Assembly: GCA_020058565.1 (NCBI GenBank)
Contig: JAGVDT010000079.1
Location: 1-11,297 of the forward strand
From: Minisyncoccota bacterium
GTDB lineage: Bacteria; Patescibacteriota; Minisyncoccia; Phycocordibacterales; UBA2100
DNA length: 11,297 bases
Direction of reading: 5' to 3'
Both the position numbers and the translations under genes were made by a program. This document shows positions 11,066-11,297 of this stretch, in pieces. The notes beneath the pieces were generated by a model. That model searched no databases, was not told where the DNA came from, and saw nothing but the letters and a program-made list of their open reading frames with translations. Position 1 is the first letter of the stretch. Each line of letters begins with the position of its first letter.

Positions 11066-11297
11066 TCAGAGATTCTTGCCAGCTTGGAGAACGTGTTCTA
11101 CCAGCGTATGCGTGTAGCCCATTTCGTTGTCGTACCAGGCTAGGACTTTTACGAGGTTGCCGTCGACGACGCGGGTCATGTCGAGCTGCGCGATGGAGCC
11201 GTATGGTTCGCCGATGATGTCGTGGGATACGAGCTCTTCTTCGGCTACGGTAAATACTGCTTTCCAACGATCGGATTTGGCGGCGGCGCGCAGCGCG
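11066..11297 (-). CDS. gap: glyceraldehyde-3-phosphate dehydrogenase, C-terminal part (cut by window)
   Basis: This glycolytic enzyme oxidises glyceraldehyde-3-phosphate to 1,3-bisphosphoglycerate with NAD(P). Only the last 76 codons are in the window; the gene continues past the right edge. The visible part shows SHDIIGEPYGSIAQLD (24-39 of the fragment), DGNLVKVLAWYDNEMGY (45-61) and the C-terminal helix TLVEHVLQAGKNL. The typical motif is YDNEWGY; here Met replaces Trp. The nucleotide-binding domain and catalytic Cys lie outside, so completeness cannot be judged. Transketolase makes its substrate, so its position next to rpiB is metabolically consistent. Confidence 0.92.
   Translation of the reverse strand, partial: ALRAAAKSDRWKAVFTVAEEELVSHDIIGEPYGSIAQLDMTRVVDGNLVKVLAWYDNEMGYTHTLVEHVLQAGKNL

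Overview
The window looks like a chromosomal segment of a Patescibacteria/Candidate Phyla Radiation (CPR) bacterium. The evidence is a compact layout, a two-gene transketolase, a coiled-coil/lysozyme-fold wall enzyme, CPR-style pilin operons, and housekeeping genes with almost no 5' leader. This placement is inferred from gene content and style; no rRNA or single-copy marker suitable for phylogeny is present. Nearly everything is on the minus strand; the one confident plus-strand gene is a PfkB-family sugar kinase.

Layout. Positions 1-148 hold an AT-rich spacer with imperfect inverted repeats and a possible minus-strand promoter at the very edge. Then, reading along the minus strand: zinc-free ribosomal protein L31 (149-409), an unrecognised 196-aa protein (494-1084), a secreted coiled-coil lytic transglycosylase (1172-2443), a small DUF1150 protein (2548-2856), and ribosomal protein L25/Ctc (3022-3666). 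A 316-bp gap holds a promoter, a perfect 24-bp palindrome, an orphan Shine-Dalgarno-like sequence and a doubtful small ORF. The plus-strand PfkB kinase follows (3983-4969). Convergent with it are two tandem paralogues encoding membrane-anchored proteins with four conserved cysteines and a duplicated hairpin leader (5019-5597 and 5743-6303).

The right half is a central-carbon block on the minus strand. It holds the C-terminal transketolase subunit (6389-7405), a PPC/DUF296 protein (7499-7924), the N-terminal transketolase subunit (8023-8898), ribulose-phosphate 3-epimerase (8985-9698), a type IV pilin-like protein (9700-10230), a small membrane protein (10227-10535), ribose-5-phosphate isomerase B (10538-11017) and the end of GAPDH (11066 to the window edge). 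Together these give most of the non-oxidative pentose phosphate pathway next to a glycolytic enzyme; no transaldolase is in view. The order rpiB, membrane protein, pilin, rpe has overlapping or near-abutting junctions and reads as one operon with a surface-structure module inside a sugar-phosphate pathway.

The most notable signals are: (1) a 42-bp double palindrome inserted exactly in frame in the transketolase C-subunit gene; (2) -10 boxes placed 6-8 nt before the ATG of at least five genes, implying leaderless mRNAs, against ordinary Shine-Dalgarno sites on the lineage-specific genes; (3) period-7 tandem repeats in the spacers around the DUF296 gene; (4) the duplicated cysteine-rich gene pair with a copied promoter and leader hairpin.
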